From the NCBI GenBank assembly GCA_964628385.1, contig CAZVOD010000078.1, positions 1 to 23,568 on the forward strand: DNA of 23,568 bases, read 5' to 3'. Under the pieces are notes generated by a model. The model was given only the letters and a program-made list of their open reading frames with translations. It was not told the DNA's origin and did no database searches. A program made the position numbers and the translations under genes. Of the stretch, positions 22,489-23,568 are shown piece by piece; positions within the stretch are counted from its first letter, which is position 1, and the number at the start of each line of letters is the position of its first letter. This stretch comes from JANQPA01 sp964628385 (lineage in GTDB: Bacteria > Bacteroidota > Bacteroidia > Chitinophagales > Saprospiraceae).

Positions 22489-22836
22489 ATGGATTCATCC
22501 AATTTTACATTGCAGGAAAGTCGCCAACTGATCACCAACGTGATTGAAGAAGCCAGAAATCGCTTCACGGATAATGGCTTTTCTTTCATTTTATGAGGAA
22601 GCCTCTTAGTTGTGGCTAGTATAAGCCAATGAATATTACACTAGGTTGGGAGATACGAAATCAGCTTTTACCCTTATTTCATTATGCTTTTGGGTGGGGC
22701 TATAGAATATGTATACCAGTCAAAGAAAAAGTCTCCTAAATCTAACAATTCGGTATTCAGGATGATCACCTGGATGTGGACGGTGATTGGGCTGTGCTTC
22801 AGAGCAGCCGAGCGAAGCGTATCTGGCAACCTTTAA
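22489..22836 (+). pseudogene. Decayed membrane protein gene with three in-frame stops
   Basis: From ATG at 22489 one reading frame continues to 22836 but is broken by TGA (22594-22596), TGA (22630-22632) and TAG (22642-22644). The 35-residue opening (MDSSNFTLQESRQLITNVIE, then RFTDNGFSFIL) resembles the N-terminus of a small Bacteroidota membrane protein. Past the stops the frame continues with hydrophobic segments (SFYPYFIMLLGGAIEYVYQ, then MITWMWTVIGLCF), as expected for the rest of such a protein. The first stop falls where Trp is expected (L-x-GSLL), a TGG to TGA change. The 3' end also appears cut short. Three nonsense codons in a coherent frame make it a pseudogene with high confidence; the family is not certain. 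Confidence 0.8.
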
Positions 22837-23283
22837 GAAAGAGGTATAAGATAGCTTACTTGAAGGCATTCAAGAAAAGATTATGACGGCTTTTTCACAA
22901 AGCATCATGCAATCGAAGAGCAAAGCTATTCATGAAATAGCTCAAAAACTGGAGAAGACCTACGAGGAAAACTCTAAAAACCTGGTTCAGTACTGGCGAC
23001 TTCAGTTTACGCCTATTGTAGGTGCGGCCTTTAACTATGAGCAAAAATCTATCAGCCCATTTATTCCGAGCAACCATTTGGAAGCTGGTATGATGCCGAC
23101 AGTGATTTAAGCTTATCTTTAAGCCGCTATCAAATCTTTGATAATCAAAGCCTGGTGTTATATCTTACCACTAGCAATCTTTTGAATACTGACAATTAAA
23201 GGACATCTTATTTTAACGAAAATTATTCACAACGTGGGGAAAATCTATATCAGCAAAGGACGATCTACTTTGGTGTGGTTTAA
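22787..23283 (+). pseudogene. Chimeric remnant: helical secreted-protein fragment joined to a TonB-receptor barrel tail
   Basis: In one frame, about 22796-23040 encodes a helical segment (EAYLATFKKEV, an in-frame TAA at 22847-22849, then DSLLEGIQEKIMTAFSQSI and LEKTYEENSKNLVQYW), continuing as a strand-like RLQFTPIVGAAFNYEQ. One base is missing in the A-run at 23043-23047; restoring it gives KIYQPIYSEQPFGSWYDADS and then SRYQIFDNQSLVLYL and TSNLLNTDN. After another TAA (23197-23199, probably CAA originally) comes SYFNENYS and QQRTIYFGVV. The tail has the pattern of terminal TonB-dependent-receptor strands. The helical part looks like a different protein, so an internal deletion probably fused two genes. 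The N-terminal and most middle parts are lost. Confidence 0.65.
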
Positions 23284-23293
23284 AGTATTCAAC

Positions 23294-23568
23294 CTAAGTA
23301 CAGGACAAAAGTCCAATTTCATTAAATAAGCTCAAAAAGTTGAGCAGTTTATGTTTCAAATGATCAAGGCCAGCTCTGAAAATACTGTAGAGTTTAGCCT
23401 TTCGATTCTTTAAGTTTTTAATCGGTATCTGATGGCCATTTTCTAAGAGGATTTCTCCAGTTTTAAAAGCCCAAATAAAAGCGATCGCCAATATGAAGAT
23501 TAAGGTATTGATCCGCTCCAGTTTGGTCAAATGGGTATCCTCAAAATTAAAGCCTCGTTTTTTGCAGC
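23294..23568 (-). mobile_element. IS4-family transposase, C-terminal part, running off the right edge
   Basis: The minus-strand frame is open from the window edge (23568) to TAG at 23294-23296. It reads CKKRGFNFEDTHLTKLERIN, then TLIFILAIAFIWAFKTGE, and a C-terminal IFRAGLDHLKHKLL and LSCT. The RGFNFEDTHLT-LERI block followed by an AIAFxWAxKTGE segment is characteristic of C-terminal regions of Bacteroidota IS4-type transposases. The catalytic Glu of the DDE triad is expected just beyond the window. The visible part is intact. The insertion-sequence end should lie close to 23281-23296, directly against the receptor remnant. Confidence 0.85.

Noticed and set aside
22594..22644. TGA codons read as selenocysteine or as recoded Trp
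   Set aside because: A TAG follows in the same frame, with further TAA codons downstream, and other genes use TGA as a normal stop. Pseudogene decay explains it better.

Overview
This window looks like a chromosomal stretch of a Bacteroidota bacterium, most likely order Cytophagales. The evidence is an Oar-like TonB-dependent outer-membrane receptor, a DUF3810 protein, Bacteroidota-restricted hypothetical proteins, near absence of Shine-Dalgarno sequences, several TAnnTTTG-type -7 promoter boxes, and a Bacteroidota-type IS4 transposase at the right edge. No rRNA, tRNA or CRISPR array was seen.

Layout. (1) 163-1907 (+): coaE and a LOG-family protein with overlapping stop and start. (2) 1954-2784 (-): a membrane-anchored glucosaminidase, divergent from an N-acetylglucosamine-kinase-like gene (2956-3801) that is followed by 6-phosphofructokinase (3880-4863). 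(3) 4911-6138: an unassigned multi-pass membrane protein (-) and cutA (+). (4) 6152-9362 (-): a compact four-gene unit made of a membrane iron-sulfur protein, a CCG-domain iron-sulfur protein, a conserved protein and a short Spo0M/arrestin-like protein, with an 18-bp perfect palindrome just upstream. (5) 9554-10865: a PyrR-like phosphoribosyltransferase (+) converging on a patatin-like lipase (-). (6) 11254-15685 (+): the large TonB-dependent receptor, a strong terminator, and a secreted glycerophosphodiester phosphodiesterase. (7) 15721-17567 (-): a putative queuosine-precursor transporter followed by the citrulline hydrolase CtlX. (8) 17568-18019: a non-coding gap holding the tail of a decayed gene and its terminator. 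(9) 18020-20990: a SUI1/YciH factor (+), then an Hsp15-like S4 protein, a PPK2 polyphosphate kinase coupled to a DUF58 protein, and thioredoxin with its own terminator (all -). (10) 21264-22340 (+): a DUF3810 membrane protein with an HELAH zinc motif. (11) 22341-23568: a gene graveyard. A small membrane-protein gene carries three in-frame stops, a chimeric remnant ends in a TonB-receptor-type beta-barrel tail, and an IS4 transposase abuts it and runs off the window.

Most of the window is ordinary housekeeping and envelope biology. The less ordinary parts are the four-gene iron-sulfur cluster with its palindrome, the TAATG-coupled DUF58/PPK2 pair, the two degraded regions, and some short regulatory-looking repeats. 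I did not find a convincing new defence or mobile system. The degraded operon next to the insertion sequence is the clearest sign of genome plasticity.
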